A stretch of DNA of 64,000 bases, from NCBI RefSeq assembly GCF_018691265.1, contig NW_024881272.1:28181323-28245322 (forward strand), written 5' to 3'. The notes under the pieces are model-generated. The model saw only the letters and a list, made by a program, of their open reading frames with translations. It did no database searches and was not told the origin of the DNA. The DNA comes from Tyto alba (taxonomy: Eukaryota > Chordata > Aves > Strigiformes > Tytonidae). Below, in pieces: positions 25,601-39,479 of this stretch; within the stretch, counting starts at the first letter, position 1; the number at the start of each line of letters is the position of its first letter. Position numbers and translations under genes: made by a program.

Positions 25601-27639
25601 TGAAAAGGAATTAAAGGAAGACCTTAGCAAAAAATTGATGCTTCTAAGCAAGAGTCCTCTGCATTGCCATTGAAAATCACAGTGCAATGCAGCACTGATG
25701 CCTGCTGCCCTTGGCCTTGATCCAGTAGGACACTAAAAGAGCAGAGGAATTCAGTCTCCTTTCTCTTTCCACTCTGAAAAGTGGCAACTGGCCTGGCTTT
25801 GAAAGACATGGACATCACCTGCCAGTCATCACTGAAACCAAATATTAACCACAATGAGGACAGGCATTGAGTAGTATCAATTTTCATTTAACTACTGGAA
25901 TCAAACTGAAGACACAATCCAATAGGATGAATAGCTCTGTGTACACCCCCAAATTAATCTATCTTCTCAAAACATTATGAATAAAATAAAAATGTCAAGC
26001 AGTCATGGCATAGTATAGTTGCAGAAAGAGTAACTGAATCTGAAATGCTAATTTTAGCTCTTTTTTGTTAATCAAGTAAACCTGCAGAGGAAACTAATGC
26101 AGAGGAAGCTGAGTATCGTACATAGTGTACCCCTGGAATGTGCAGAGGGATACCTCATGCTACATTTTTAATATTTTTGTATGTTCAAACAAACACTGAA
26201 AGCTCTCTTTTGCTTTTGCTTTTCTTAAGCTCTCCCAAGCACCTTAAGATTAATTAATGACCTTATTAGCAAATCTGTTTAGTGCATTAAAGTGCAAATT
26301 CTCTTCCATACAGAAAGAACTCTGCTCTCAAATGTATGGATAAAATGTATTAAAATAAATATTAAAATTGCATAGGATTTTAGATCAAATTTTCCTTATT
26401 TTCAGTACCAACATAAATAACAGAGATCTGGTTATTTGTTACAGTCATACTCATATAAATATTCCTATAGTTACTTTTAATTTTTACACACCGGTGGGAA
26501 AACCTCAGGAAAATTCTTCCTAAAATGAGGCCCTTTGGCACATGGTGCCCACTATGCTTCTTGCAAAGGACTTTGTAACAGAAAGGCTGCCTCGGAGATG
26601 TTTTTTGCTATATCATCTCAGCCTGAAGTCCTGCTCAAAAAGCAGGAGCAGGGCAAAATCTGATAACCTCTTCTAAAATATCTATTCCTTTTCAATCTGA
26701 ATTGGTGTTCAGTCCACAACCAGGATGGATTTTAGGCCAAAAAAAAAAGCGTGATTTATTTATGGCTAGATGTTTCCCAAGGCCAACCTTACTTTAAGAA
26801 ACTTTAAAACTTCAAAAATGGGTGTAAAAAAAATGTAACTTTTCTTGAGCATGAAGAAAACAATGATGATTATTAAATATGCAAGATTTCTGATTATTTT
26901 TAATAATAATTATATACTGTGCAAAGACAACATAAGACTCATTAAAATGTTAATATAAAAATAACATTTTTGTAGTAGGTATTTACATGAAAAAAAAATT
27001 AAAAGCTGAGATCATGAAATGGTATATTAAAATAAGCTTGCTATTCATAGTCTCCATAATACAGAGTTAATGTCTTACATTGGTAGGGTCATAGCTGTTG
27101 ACTCAAACACAAAGGGGAATGAGCAACAGATACGATGCATGGTTTAAAAACCTATAAAGCAGCCTGAATCAAACCATGTGGATACCCTCTTTAGTATCCA
27201 CACGGTAATTATCCAGTGATTCAGATGTAAAAAGCATGATTTTACCCACTTTTTCTTTATGTGAGAGTAAAGCCTAGATGAGTGGGTTATCTATCACTTG
27301 ATAAAACATGGAAGACCTAATTTCATCCTGCAAGGTTCAAACTGATTAAGTAAATACTTTATAACCCTGTTTAGTCTAAAACACATCCCTCTAGAAGCTC
27401 ATTAATTCATCCTTTAAGATACCACTGGACATCAAACAAAATCATCGGTAAAAGTATAAATAAAGTATACCTTGATCCCTTGCTAAAATGTTGTACTAAA
27501 AATGGAAGACACAATATGCACCTGCATATCAGTGGTAGTTTTGATTATTGCCTACCAAATTAAGCCATGTAATATATGATTTGCTAAGGAATATCCAAGG
27601 CTTGCTACAGGTAGATTTAATAAAAACCTAGATGAGAAC

Positions 27640-28370
27640 AGAGAGTATGTTTAGTTACTTCACAGATGTTAGTAAAATAGGAGAAGCTACAAGCACACTG
27701 AAAGTCAGCAAAAGAATTCAGATTAATCTTTACAAATCAGAGAAATGTCCTAACAAGTAAAATGCAATTCAACAAGGTCAATGAAAGTCTCCAAGTAGGA
27801 GGAACCATTGCACAAATATAGAATAAGAGTCAAGCAGTAAGGAAAGAGGAGAAGTCATGATGTAAAGAAGACAAGCGTCATAATGGAGTGAGTAAACAGA
27901 AGCATGGTTTGTACAACATGAAATAATCTCTCTGTATTTAGCACTGAGAAGGCAGTTTTAGGCACAGTGCATCAGTAAAGATCTGGCCCAATTACAGAAG
28001 GACCATACGAAGGCTGCAGTAACAAATGACTACAAAAGAACAAGCTACAAGGAAAGGCTGAAGGAATCACAGTTGCTTAGTTTAGGAAAATTGCAAGAAA
28101 ACATAATAGCACTATTTAAGTCCAAAGAACCACCTACTGTGTGAACTAAGATATAATTGTCATTGATTGCTGCAAGAGAAACTTCAGTTAAATATTAGTG
28201 GTAATTGCCTAAAGGGAGTGAAAGTCAAGTACTGGAATTAGTTATGGAGAAACACTGAGAAACTTCCCTCACACCAAAGATTAGATCAGACAACCATTGG
28301 TTGGGGATGGTGCAGGTACAGTTGAACCTTTGGGCCAGGCACAGACTGAATGCTGTTACCTGCAGCTTTC
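27640..28370 (+). mobile_element. Ancient CR1-like LINE remnant
   Basis: Three phrases occur in the order expected of a CR1 3' region: ATTCAACAAGGTCAATG near 27769, GGCTGAAGGAATCACAGTTG near 28057, and ACTTCAGTTAAATATTAGTG with ACTGGAATTAGTTATGG near 28180-28245. They resemble conserved CR1 segments (the FNKAK coding stretch, the GLFSLEK stretch, and the non-coding tail) but are much degraded. No coding frame survives and boundaries are guesses. Orientation is antisense to FAF1. Confidence 0.5.
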
Positions 28371-30439
28371 CAAGGCCCACAGACAGTCAGAAGGGTAACA
28401 AAAAGGAGAGGTGAGAGGCCCAAGCAGAGTCATCCTATCCTAAAGGAAGAGGATGGGCACCTGTACTTCTGCAAGGATCCTTTGTCCCAATCAGGCACCC
28501 TGCTGTACCAAGGAGATTCATTCACACCTTTCAGCTGCATTTTGGGACAAACCATTCGGACTCTGCCAGCACAGTGATTTCTTCTGACGGTTGATTTAGA
28601 TGTATAGATAAAGCTAAACTCTTCTACAGCTTCAATTCCATCTGGCATTAGACTTCACTGTTGCAATTAGATGTACCTGTGAATGACTTTTCTCCTTCCT
28701 CAAAAGAGTCCAACAAGTCTGTCTTGACTGCCTGTTCTTCTGCCTTCACCTCTTTTGCACAGGACACTACAGTTCCATTCTTTCACCTTTTCTGTTCAAC
28801 AAGCTTAATAACCTAGGCTGTAGTTTCAGTACAGTGGCACAGAACTTGCTTTAGGATTTGGTTTCATAGCGGGGACTTAAAATAGATGTTTACAAATATT
28901 TAGTTAGTTCCTGTAGGTTTAATAAGGTTTCGTTGTTTTTTTTTTTTTTTTCAGATGACCTTAAAGCATCACTACAGGCATATAAAATGATGCACTGAAA
29001 ACATTAATCACATCAACAGAGACTACTTTCTATTTATAGCTTAATATTATGGACACATCCAAATTTTACTAACCACAATCAGATTAAATTGCATTATCTG
29101 CTGGTTTTTAGTTTTCCAAATTTGGACATTTTTAGACTACTAACATGAAATTACCTTGAAGCACATAAATATTTAAGCGGGGATAGTTTACCTTTTCTGG
29201 TGGGTGTATAATAAACAGTTTAACCATCATCTAAATACAGGCTGTTTTGTTCTCCATCTAAAGAGACAATCACCTTTTATCCTTTTCATTTTTTCTTTGT
29301 TTCAGTGCTATTAGGAAACTATTCACAAGTGCAACCCCAAACAATACTATGCAGTAATTATGACTAGATGACAAAGAGATGCGAACAATTACTGAGCCCA
29401 TTTTGAAACCCTACACTAATAAAGTCATTAGATGCTGCCCTTGCCATGAGCCTTCTAAAAGCTTCTGAAGTTACAAGAACACACGGCATTGTTTGTTAGG
29501 ACAATCGCTGCTGGCAGAATGCAAACCTTGAGTCAAACCATGCTGCAAATTGATCTTGACATTCTGTTAAGACCGCCACTAAAATCAAAAGCAAAGGAGA
29601 AAAGGAGAAAATGAGCGGGTGGGATGTAATCATGAAACAGAAGGGTTCCCTCCTCACCTTCTTTCCTCTTCCTCCTCAAAACAAACCATACAGAAAATGA
29701 CAAACTCGCCTGGTGCTTGAGAACCTTTATTTTTTAAACATTAATTAGACTTTTGACCTGTTTTTATTGAGTGGCACTGTATCGCTATTAAAGTAAATTA
29801 AATAAAATATTGCAAAATACAATAGAAAAGGTTTTCACACTGTTCTGTGAAACCTGTTAAGGATTTAGTGCCTAAAGAACACATCCAACAGTTCTGCAAG
29901 CAACATACACAGAATCTACGGTCACCCCTGAAGAGGCAGTGAGAAATTAACTCACCGAGTCCAGCTCTCACAGACCCTACACCTGCAATATATTTGCTGA
30001 AGGATCAAATAGGATTGGGGAGCTGGGGTAATATGGTCAACTGGTCTTCATCCAGGCATGCATCATTCAGTAGGTTAGTATTAAGGGTCAGCAACTGTGA
30101 ATATGGCTAATTACTTGATGACGGAAATTGCAGGTGAAGACAACCTGCTGCTGAGAAGCGCTTTAGCCCATTAACTCCTTCCTAAGCTTAAGCAAAATGA
30201 AAAACTATCATTTGAACATTAAAACTAACAAGTACCTGTCATCAGAGCTGAGAAAAGTTGGGAACACCTTGAAACACAGTGCCCAAGGGTAATGATATCA
30301 AAAGCTAAAAAGCTGCTACAGGCATTCAAATCACTGTTTCATGGTTTGGGCATTGCTTTCCTTGGCAAACTTTATGTACATTGGAAATGTGTTAATATTG
30401 TGCATAATCTATGTTTGTAAACACCGTATGTACAAACAT

Positions 30440-30580
30440 AGGGTATGTGTATGTGTGTAGATAAATATGTATGTATATATATATTTACTATATATCTGTC
30501 CTCAATACAAATATATTAGTGTATATTGATGAATTAACAGAAACAGTTAGGCATGTGCTTGCATACATATATATATATAC
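30440..30580. repeat. TA/TG simple-repeat region
   Basis: GTATGTGTATGTGTGTAG followed by GTATGTATATATATAT, and an AT run at about 30567-30579. Low-complexity alternating purine-pyrimidine sequence. Confidence 0.8.
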
Positions 30581-32194
30581 ACCTCCCATACACAGGCACA
30601 TAATTATATTAGAATAATGGTATTTAATCAACTCTTTGAAGTCAGAAAGTGCCAGACCTATAGCTGCTGTGTCTGGCTCTCCTGCTTATCTATCCCACAA
30701 CCTCTCTGGAAACCCGAGGAATCGTTTAGCCCGTGTGATGGCCGGACACAGCTGGCAAGCTGCTGCAGCTGCATGCTCCGACCAAAAGGTAGGGCCAGAA
30801 TTCTCAACACCGCTGCTGTCAAACACCACTACTTCTGCCCTGACACCTCTCAAAAACGTATTTCTGCTGTTCGGAGTGACATGGCAGCAAATCTCCATAG
30901 CGAGCAATGGAAACAGTGACTTTTAAGCTCATGATTCTCTCCAAACTGAGTGGAATATAACAAAAAAGTAAAAGATATCTCTGGCCTTGTGGGTTTGTTT
31001 CCTCCTTTGACCATGGGCAACATAAATTAAAAGAATATTCCAAACAGTTGCTCACTAAAGTCTAAACTATAGGTGATAAAGATTTCACATAGATTCCTTA
31101 AGAGTATTATAAAACCACCACATTATTTTCCTAAATGAAGGCTAATTATTTTGTATTATTTTGTGCCCTTTAATATATTTTTTTTATTCTAGTAAACAGT
31201 AATTCTCCCTTTTTTATTCTAGTAAATACTTTGTAGCACTTACCTAAAGTAATTGCTCCCTTTCCTGCAAACCTTATGTCAGAGGCAATTAAAAGCTGTG
31301 GAAGCCAAACCAAAACATTCTCTTAACTGTATTAACTAGAGTTCTCCTTCAGTTTGACAAAGTAACAGTCCTGGGTGACTGTACTTCAAAAATTTCAAAA
31401 AAATCTGACTCACAAAGTCATAATGCTTGTTTCCTGCACTTCTGCCAGCAGCCTACCCTGGCGCTTGCATGCAGCATTTTACTTCTAGTCCTACCTACAG
31501 AGCTCTCTTCACTGTGGTAACGGGTGTTGAAGAACAAGAGCAAAAGATTCCAGCTGAAGAGCGCTAGTGTACAGTAATGCAGGATTCAAAATGAGCCCCT
31601 ACATCAGTGTCAGACAAACATATTAAAAATCAGGAAAAATAACAAGATTTTGGAGCTGTTTTTGTTCTACAGTGTTCAGGACGGACCCTCATTTAATTCA
31701 TGAGAAAAATGGAAACCATTATTAAGACTGGTTTTGGAACAGAATGACATTCGAAGATGTCAGAAAGAGGACAGCAAAGAGCAAGAAAAAAATCAGAATA
31801 TTCAAGATTTTTTGGCTTGTACGAGGAATGTATTTATATCTGTTTGAATTTATTCATGTCATGCTACAGTACTAAAAACCTGTCTTTTACTACTGACATC
31901 AAGGTGACCCTATTGATTGCTGTAAATAAAGTGGGCCTGATTCCTCTGCCTTCCTGCCCTGGCTTTTCCACTAAGGCAATTGTAACAGCACAAATAAGTT
32001 GCTCTTGGGCTACACCAGCATGCAAAAAGCAGTTCCTTTTGTTGTTGCTGTTGTCTTCTCACCATTCAAATAAAAAGCTATTTGCAACTGTATTCATAGG
32101 GATACAGAACAGAATAGGCTCCAACACCACTGTCATTGTGTCACATAATGAAGGGTAGTAATTAAACAGAGGTACTGAGTATTTATTTATGGGA

Positions 32195-32285
32195 ATGCCC
32201 ACAGTGTGTTGGCACTTTCCAAAGGGAGAAGGAAGCATCATGCTCCCTCTGAAGAAACCACAGTCTAAGGAGCAGGATGTGACAC
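32195..32285 (+). repeat. Possible ancient amniote interspersed repeat, copy 2
   Basis: The stretch reads CACAGTGTGTTGGCACTTTC, then CATGCTCCCTCTGAAGAAAC and CACAGTCTAAGGAGCAGGAT. It parallels the candidate at about 8300-8385 and extends further on its 5' side (GTGTTGGCACTTTCCAAA). Family assignment is from memory of the general pattern only. Confidence 0.4.
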
Positions 32286-34245
32286 TAAACACAACCAAGA
32301 AATTACTCTAATTCAAGCCAGCATGCCTTGTTTACCCCTTACTATTTTTTGACCTCACTGTTAATATGACAGTTTCTTTGTTGTTATTAGAAAGCAAAAA
32401 AATTAAGGCTTAAAAACCCTATCGTACAGCACAATCGGTGACTAGGTTCATTGAAAATAGCTATAAAGCCTTAAACAAGCCCTTTATTTTGTCTTTTAAG
32501 AAGTGTCATAAGGAGTTAATAGGACACAGCTGTACAGGCTCTTTCTAATAAGCAGCTTCTGTCGCTTTGGTCACCACAGGTGTCTCTGTAACCTGCAAAC
32601 TCTTATTACTAGTGTATCAAAGTTGTGCTACTTAATAGATTTCTTTAGTAAAACACAACAAAGCAATTACATGGCTGTTGATCGTCAGTCATAAAAAAGC
32701 CCTCAAACACAGTTTTTCAAAAGCAACTACACTGCAATTTTTTGTCATTGTAAAATAAAAGAAACTAGAGAATTAAATAGAAAAGCTAACAATAGAACAG
32801 CAGGTAGTCAACTGAACTTAGCCACTACAGATGGTTTAGAAATAGTGTTTCCTTCTACATCAACTTGTCGGATAAAAGAAAAGGAGGAGGCTCCTTACTG
32901 CCCATGAATGGCAATACCAAAAGACTTAAGCAACTTTCCAGTCTATGTATTTGGTCCCATGAAAGAACCTAGATGTTTCTTCTTCCTCTCACTCTCTTTT
33001 CTTTTTTAAAAAACTTTTAATCTGTTTTTGTAACTGCTTTTTTTTTTTTTTTAATATTTAACTCTCCTCTGGAATAACTTAAACTAGAAACATAGCTGCT
33101 GATTCATCCAATGACAAAATGCAGAAGGTCGAGTGACGAATTCCTGTGAAACACAACTCATTTAAAAAGTGTATTAGGAAAAGAGATTGTTCTGTTCTCC
33201 ATGTCCAGTTTCAGTAAAGAAATATTAGGTATATTTTACATATTTAAGAACAGGAATACATGAACGCTCTATTCTCACAAGCCACAACAGAAAGAAACAT
33301 CAATATGTACTTTTAATTGTTCAATAATCAATGGAATTGTGTAAAAAAGTGGAAACCTTATCCAGCCCAAATAACTATTGCATCTTTCATCAAATGTTAG
33401 AATAACTCTCATTACAGTAATATACACAAGTCATTATCCTGGCAAGCAGTCATCTTCTGTGAAAACAAAGATGATGAAATAAGGTCCAAGTTAAAAAAAC
33501 AAAGAAGTCTAATTTCTAAATATAACAGGTATAATCATAAAATCATTATTTTCAATAGATTATGATCAACTGATAAATAAATAAAGAGAGAGGTCTTAAC
33601 ATAAAGAAAAGAAAATTTGTTGGTGACCCACAGAAGATGTAGAAGGAAGTGGAATCTACAGTTTTTAAATTTCTTTACTTATCAGCAAAATGATGATCTA
33701 AGATATAGGATAGCTTTTTTTATATTAAAACCTATCAAAAACATCACCAAATAAATGTTCTGTAGGAAAAATGTAGATTGAAAGGTTCATATGAATTGCA
33801 AGCTTTTAATTTTTTGCATAATCTGTTTTTAATATTCATTTATCACATGAATGTTATTTTTTAGTAAGATTTTCATTAACAACAACAGTTATTATCTCAG
33901 ACAGTTCTCATGCAGTTACACATATGTACATAAAGTTAGTGTCACATAATATTATGGCACTGAAACGTAAAGATACATTCCTAGAACTATGTTTGCAAAA
34001 AAAAATTTATTCAACTATTTTTTTCCTGCACAGGCATAAGAAGTCACTTTGTAATGAAAACAAGGACCGTCCAACTCTCAGTGAATGTCAGCCAACGCAG
34101 CTTCATTGATCGGCTAAGAACAAGCATGAAATTTTTAGTTCAAATAGGTATCAAGGAACAAAAGATTTGATACACAGAAATGATACAGAAATAAGGGTCT
34201 GTCTTGAGAGAAAAGCTGCTCCATTCACAGTCCAAAGAGTCTTAC

Positions 34246-34400
34246 CTTGCTCTGTTTGCTTCTTTTGTCATGTCCCATGCCCAGGTTATGAAGTTCTGAC
34301 TCAGATAGGAGACAATAGATTCAGCACAAAGCATTTGTGAGCAGAAGACATTGGTTAATACGCTTTCATCATGGTGGAGGTAGATAGCAAGAAGCTTTCT
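34246..34400 (-). CDS. FAF1: FAF1 exon: UAS domain, central thioredoxin-like core
   Basis: This exon has 155 nt: 51 codons starting in phase 0, plus two bases of a split Arg. Acceptor TCTTTTCAG, donor GTAAGAC. It encodes RKLLAIYLHHDESVLTNVFC and then the segment through SYLSQNFITWAWDMTKEANRA. KLLAIYLHHD is the central strand of the thioredoxin-like fold, and FITWAWD is the next strand. The place where thioredoxins carry a CxxC active site reads FCSQMLC, so the two cysteines are four residues apart and no redox motif exists; this fits a binding rather than an oxidoreductase role, as known for UAS domains. Human FAF1 has WDLTKDSNRA from memory where this has WDMTKEANRA. Very strong match. Confidence 0.98.
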
Positions 34401-36930
34401 CTGAAAAGACATGAGAAAAGATCAGTGAAAACTTCCTCAGGCTATTTGGTAATTTAAAATTACCGCTGCTGATTTGTGCTAGTATGCCTTATGGCGTGTA
34501 TCAAGGTTGCTGAGTATCTCAACATGCACACACAGGGAAAAAAAAAAAAACAAACCAGTAGATTTTAAGTCAAATGGTCCATCCCTACAAATCTGTATGT
34601 CTTCTCAATGCTTCCTAATATTTTATACATGATATATTATTATATGCTTAGAACATGAAAATAACATTTGAATGAAAACAAAAAACCTTATTAACAGACA
34701 ACCTAAGAAATAAGTGAACTTTTTTGGCTTGCTGCCCAATAAAAATAACATTTGGAACAATTCCCTGAGTGAGGAACACACCTCTTGATACAACAGCAGT
34801 TACAATACAAAACAATTATAAGCAACCTGAAAAAGCGACAGCGTATTGTTATCACCCCATCTGTAGCCAAATAAAGAGGAAAATGAGTAAGTAACAATAC
34901 AGCTGCCTACAGTCCCAAAGCCTGTGACGCTACACGCTGGATGTTTTGTCAGCTCTCCATCCAGCCGTATGATGCGGGGAGGCCCACAGCACATCAGCCT
35001 CTCACCTACTTCATAAGTCGATGCGTAGCTGGTCAAAAGGCCACGTGTCAGCCCAGCTGGCCACCTCTCTCGTGGAGCTGAGGAGTAAGGTAGCCACCCC
35101 AGCACTGTGAATGTGTGAGATGCAAGGGAAGGGGTGCAAGAGACATGGCTCAAATCCCACATTGAGGTTTTTGAATGCTGATATAGCTCAGCGTAGTTAC
35201 CGTGTTAGTGAAGACTAGGTGTTGAGGGTGGTGTTTGTGGCCCCTTGAAACAAAATTTTCTGTGCCATGTTCTTCTGAAACCCCAGGAAGTAATATTTGA
35301 GCTTCGCTGCCAGCAGCATAGAGCTGTGCTGTGTCCCCATGATAATCTCAGACCACCTTTCAGAAAGTGAGTCTTTGTGTACGTAAATATAGAAAGCAGA
35401 CTGAGACAAATACAGGTAAACTATGAGCTAGTTAAGGACCATGATCTTCCATCTGGTATTCGATGAATTATAAATATTATTCAGAAAATTACAACTTTCC
35501 ATTCCCCCACACATATTACTTTATTTCAAAATCCTACTTGAACCTATTTGCTGAGATGACATGGTAAATGCTATTTTCAGACTTTTATTTAAAGTAATTT
35601 CAAATCTCTTCATCAGAAGTAACACTGAACACTAGATATTGATGTGTATTGATATAACAAGACATGGGATGTAATTCTGAGACAAGCTGTCTTTGTCAAA
35701 AACCTATATGACTACCACTTCATATACTGGTTTTGGATAAAACTTAATGACTGTTTATAAAAAGAAGAATACATTTGAACATTAGACTTTGGGAAAGGGA
35801 TTAGTAATTTGCATTAATGTTTGCCTAATTTAATTTAAATGTTCTTCAGAACCACATACACATGTGCCAGTGAAGGGCCATTAATAAGCCCAACATGCAG
35901 AGATCCATATAAGTGCAGCCAACAATGTTGACTGAAACTAAACTTGAAAATCCAGGGCATTGATGCACAATATCAAGCAATAAAACAGCATTTCTGTGGT
36001 GATATTTAATTTAAAAAGAAGAAAGAGGCAGGGGAAGATCAGGCACTGTCTGTTTTTGAGGATCAGCCATTCTGCATTTCAAAGCGTCGATCCCTGCAAT
36101 ATCCAGGTTACTGTGCTAGAATCTCAACTATTATATAGCAGTTGTAAGAGAGGGAGGGCAAAGATGTGTTTACTCAGTGATTAGGGCCTTAGAATAAGCC
36201 TCTAGCTCCTAGAGAGACAGCTCACCACTTATTCACTTGGACCAATTCACAAAGCCTAGAAAGATTAAACATCCATGCTGAGAAGACAAGCGAATGCAGA
36301 CGGTGAAAAAGAAATAAAAATTCTTTAAAAACTCTGAGATGACTTCATTATTTTTTCCACAAGGAAACTTTAGGAAAGTGTTTAGTTAGAGAAAAACCCA
36401 CATTGACCTCTCTCTAAACCCTTAATCTTTCCTTTGTGGTGGCACTGCTTTGTGGTAAGCGGATGGCTTTGCTCTCCTCTTTTCACTGGGAGCAGATAGA
36501 AAAAAAGGCTCTTGAGAAACACTTTTACTTCCAAAGAAACAACCCCATGAAACTGTTAAATATAAGATTCCATACAACGGAATGTTTCAAAATATGTACA
36601 GTTTTAGGCTTAAAGATTTAGGGACAAATTTTAGTAAACAGAACAGGCACATACACAATAGATGTTTACACTGAGCTACTTTACAAGTGAATGTAAGTTT
36701 TGTTGCATCAAGAAATCTCACCACGCAATAACTAAACTCCATCATTTATAAAAGACTGTACTTGTGTCTGATAATTCATCCAAATGTTAAGGCATACTGC
36801 TACAACAAATGAAAAGAGGTAGCAGGAGGAACTGAAGTGCTGAAACATGATTTGGAAAAATCTTAGTGGAAGCCAAGGATATTTTTTCCTTGGAAAAATG
36901 CATTATCACAAAACACTCACAGCTTGGAGT

Positions 36931-36953
36931 TTGTTGTTGTTGCTGTTGTTGTG
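36931..36953. repeat. (TTG)n microsatellite
   Basis: Repeated TTG units with one interruption (GCTG), followed by G-runs GGG and GGGG. Simple repeat. Confidence 0.8.
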
Positions 36954-37419
36954 TGGGTTTGGGGTTTTATTACTAACTTATGGTAGTATATATTTATAAG
37001 CAGGTTTTTGTTGTTTTTATTTCAAGCCTTTGAAAAATCAGAATAAATTCTAGGATTCTATGCTGACTAATACAGAGAATATTTTAGTCAATACTAATAA
37101 AATAGCCTTACTAAGCTAGTGAACAATGTTGACTTTCATAAAAGAATCCTACTAATGGAACACTAGTCTGTTCTCTGTGTTGGATTTGTGAAAAATATAA
37201 TGACTCAGTGGTTATGTACTTAGCATAAAATTTTAACCAAGAAGAAAAATCTGACGGGGAAGAATTTTTACCAGTCGCTATGAAAGTATGGAATACTGAA
37301 ATGGTTCTTAGCACTGATTAGCTGATGCACTTCCAAAAGGCTTATGACTTCAGGAACTTAAGCCATCAAGAGATGTATTTTTCAGAGTATGTGGATGCTG
37401 AAGACCAGGCAATCACACA

Positions 37420-37525
37420 CCGGAATTTTCAGAAGGGGCCTGGATTTACAAACATACTTGGGAGTGTAAGTCTCACCAACGCCAATAAGACTTAAGGTCC
37501 TAAAAGCTTTAGCTCTAAGCTCCAT
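37420..37525. repeat. Possible ancient repeat, diverged
   Basis: The phrases GAATTTTCAGAAGGGGCCTG, CGCCAATAAGACTTAAGGTCC and TAGCTCTAAGCTCC resemble the same class of old sauropsid elements (fragments meaning 'fully TTTCAGAAG..., AATGAGACTTAGGCTCCTAAG'). Divergence is high. Confidence 0.3.
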
Positions 37526-39479
37526 GTTTCATTTTATTTCAGAGGAAAAAGTGCTGTGAGAAAGAGGTGCTAACTTTTCAGCATCTTGGCTAATTACATT
37601 AAAAAATCCCAACCTCAAGCATTTTTTTTCTGCAAACTCTGTTGCATTCAGACTGCTTGAGTCTCAGTTAGCTGTGCCCCTGCCCCCTTGCCTCACACCC
37701 ACCACTGTGGATTTGCAGTGAAGCGCTGCAGCCCTCTCCTGCCTGATTTTGATCCGTTGCCGGAACACGCCTGGCACGTGGCACCCTGGAAGGAAACGTG
37801 GGCTGTACTGCAGCAGGGCAGCCCCCAAGAGGCACAGTCATCCCAGCTGTAGCATTGCACTGTGAAACCTCTGCCATGTATCATCCAAAGTATAGCAGCC
37901 CCTTGCCATATGAACTGATGCACCTGACCAAGAGATCTAACATGCACATATACTCCCACACGAGACAAACACATTAAAGATCTGTCCTATGTACCAAAAC
38001 GCTGTGACATCCACTTGGCCTTTTTTGCATTTAGAACTTCAGAAAAATTAATGCACTTTGTACAGAATTAGAAGAAATGAAGGAGAAGTTGTCACTGAAG
38101 CAGAAAGAAACACGAATCTTCACGAGGTTGAGGGACTAAATTGATAATCACCAGGTAATGGGTTATCCAAACTTCTCAGCCAGTTCCTAATAATGTGAAT
38201 AACTTAAATACCTCAGAAGAATATGAAGTGGAATGAGAATAGCAATACAGTCATAAGGGTCAGCAAAACCACAGACCTGAATGGTTATTTTTGAATCTGA
38301 GGTTTACAAATTCCAGTAATGACTGAGACAAAAATGTTCATGATGTAACATCTGCTAGAGGCATGAATGTTCTTTCAAGCTGGTAGGCTAATGAATCAAG
38401 ATCTTATTTTTTCCTCTAGGTTTTATGTAGTGAGAGCTAATTCAAATGGACAATGGGACACATTTACACATCTTTAAGCCTCTGAAGTGTACAATCTGAT
38501 CCACATGATCAGCCTTCTCGGACACAGCTACTCTATCACGCACATGGGACTTAACTGGAATTTACGTACTGACATCTACCATAGTGTAGCTGTTTTACTC
38601 TTCCCAGGACCCTGAATTTATACTTCTATACTTGTCCTCTACAGTTTCAACCAGACCATTTAGATTAGTGTTCAGGTTATTTAAGTTTAATTGAAATGTG
38701 TAAAGTAGTAATTTCTCCACCTAGGACATCCAGACAGCTCAACTACAGATGCATTTTCAAAGCACACCTAGGATACACAATATGGTCAAGCCCCTTATAA
38801 AATGTAGGAGTAGCAATTTAACTTGATTTGAAATGTGCCTGGAGTCAAAGTAAAAGGTGATGGTGAAGCTGTGCTCCTTGACATCACTCCGCAGTATTTA
38901 GGGAATAAATGGGGGGAAAAAAGATGACAACCCCTGCCACTCACTCAAACTGAAGACAGACTAAACCAAAAAGCTGTCCTGTAACTGGGATTCAGAACCT
39001 CTCTACACAAGATAGTATCTAAAAGGCAGACTTCAAACTTCTCCTCTGAAACAATGCAACTGGAGAGCAATCAATGCCGTTTCTATAAGGTGCTCTAACA
39101 GAAATCAGAATATTCACGAATCTTTTTTTCTGCATTAAGTTCAGCATGAACTTAATTAGCTGAAATAATGACCGACAGTTTTATGAGTTACACAGATAAA
39201 AATGATATTACAGAAAGCCATGTGTGAAGGAATATTCTGCTACCACTGGGGAAGTTGGGGCAGGGAAGCTTTTATTTGAACATGCCAAATCATGGAAGAA
39301 GCATACTTATAGGTATTCAGGAAATTAAGTACCCATATGTGAGAGGGATGGTGCCACCACTAAATTGAATCTAAAAGACAGAATTCAAGAAGAAAAACAT
39401 GGTTCATTTTCAGTATGCAGGAATATATATTGAGGTGACAATACCAATCTGAGCTAAGAGAGATGTTTCACATATTTAT

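Larger units (their letters stand above)
20802..34245 (-). other. FAF1: FAF1 intron (13.4 kb)
   Basis: The largest complete intron here. Recognisable content is limited: a poly-T stretch at 22636-22667, a degraded CR1-like remnant at about 27640-28370, TA/TG-rich simple repeats near 30440-30580, and a possible ancient repeat at about 32195-32285. A GC-richer patch at 22960-23345 contains an open frame of 121 codons on the plus strand, but I recognise no protein in it. Otherwise unique sequence. Confidence 0.85.

Noticed and set aside
31757..32158. 133-codon open frame on the plus strand
   Set aside because: No similarity I can recognise; runs antisense in a FAF1 intron and mixes low-complexity hydrophobic and charged stretches.
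34246..34400. Redox-active CxxC site in the thioredoxin-like domain
   Set aside because: The cysteines read FCSQMLC, four residues apart, which is not a CxxC motif.
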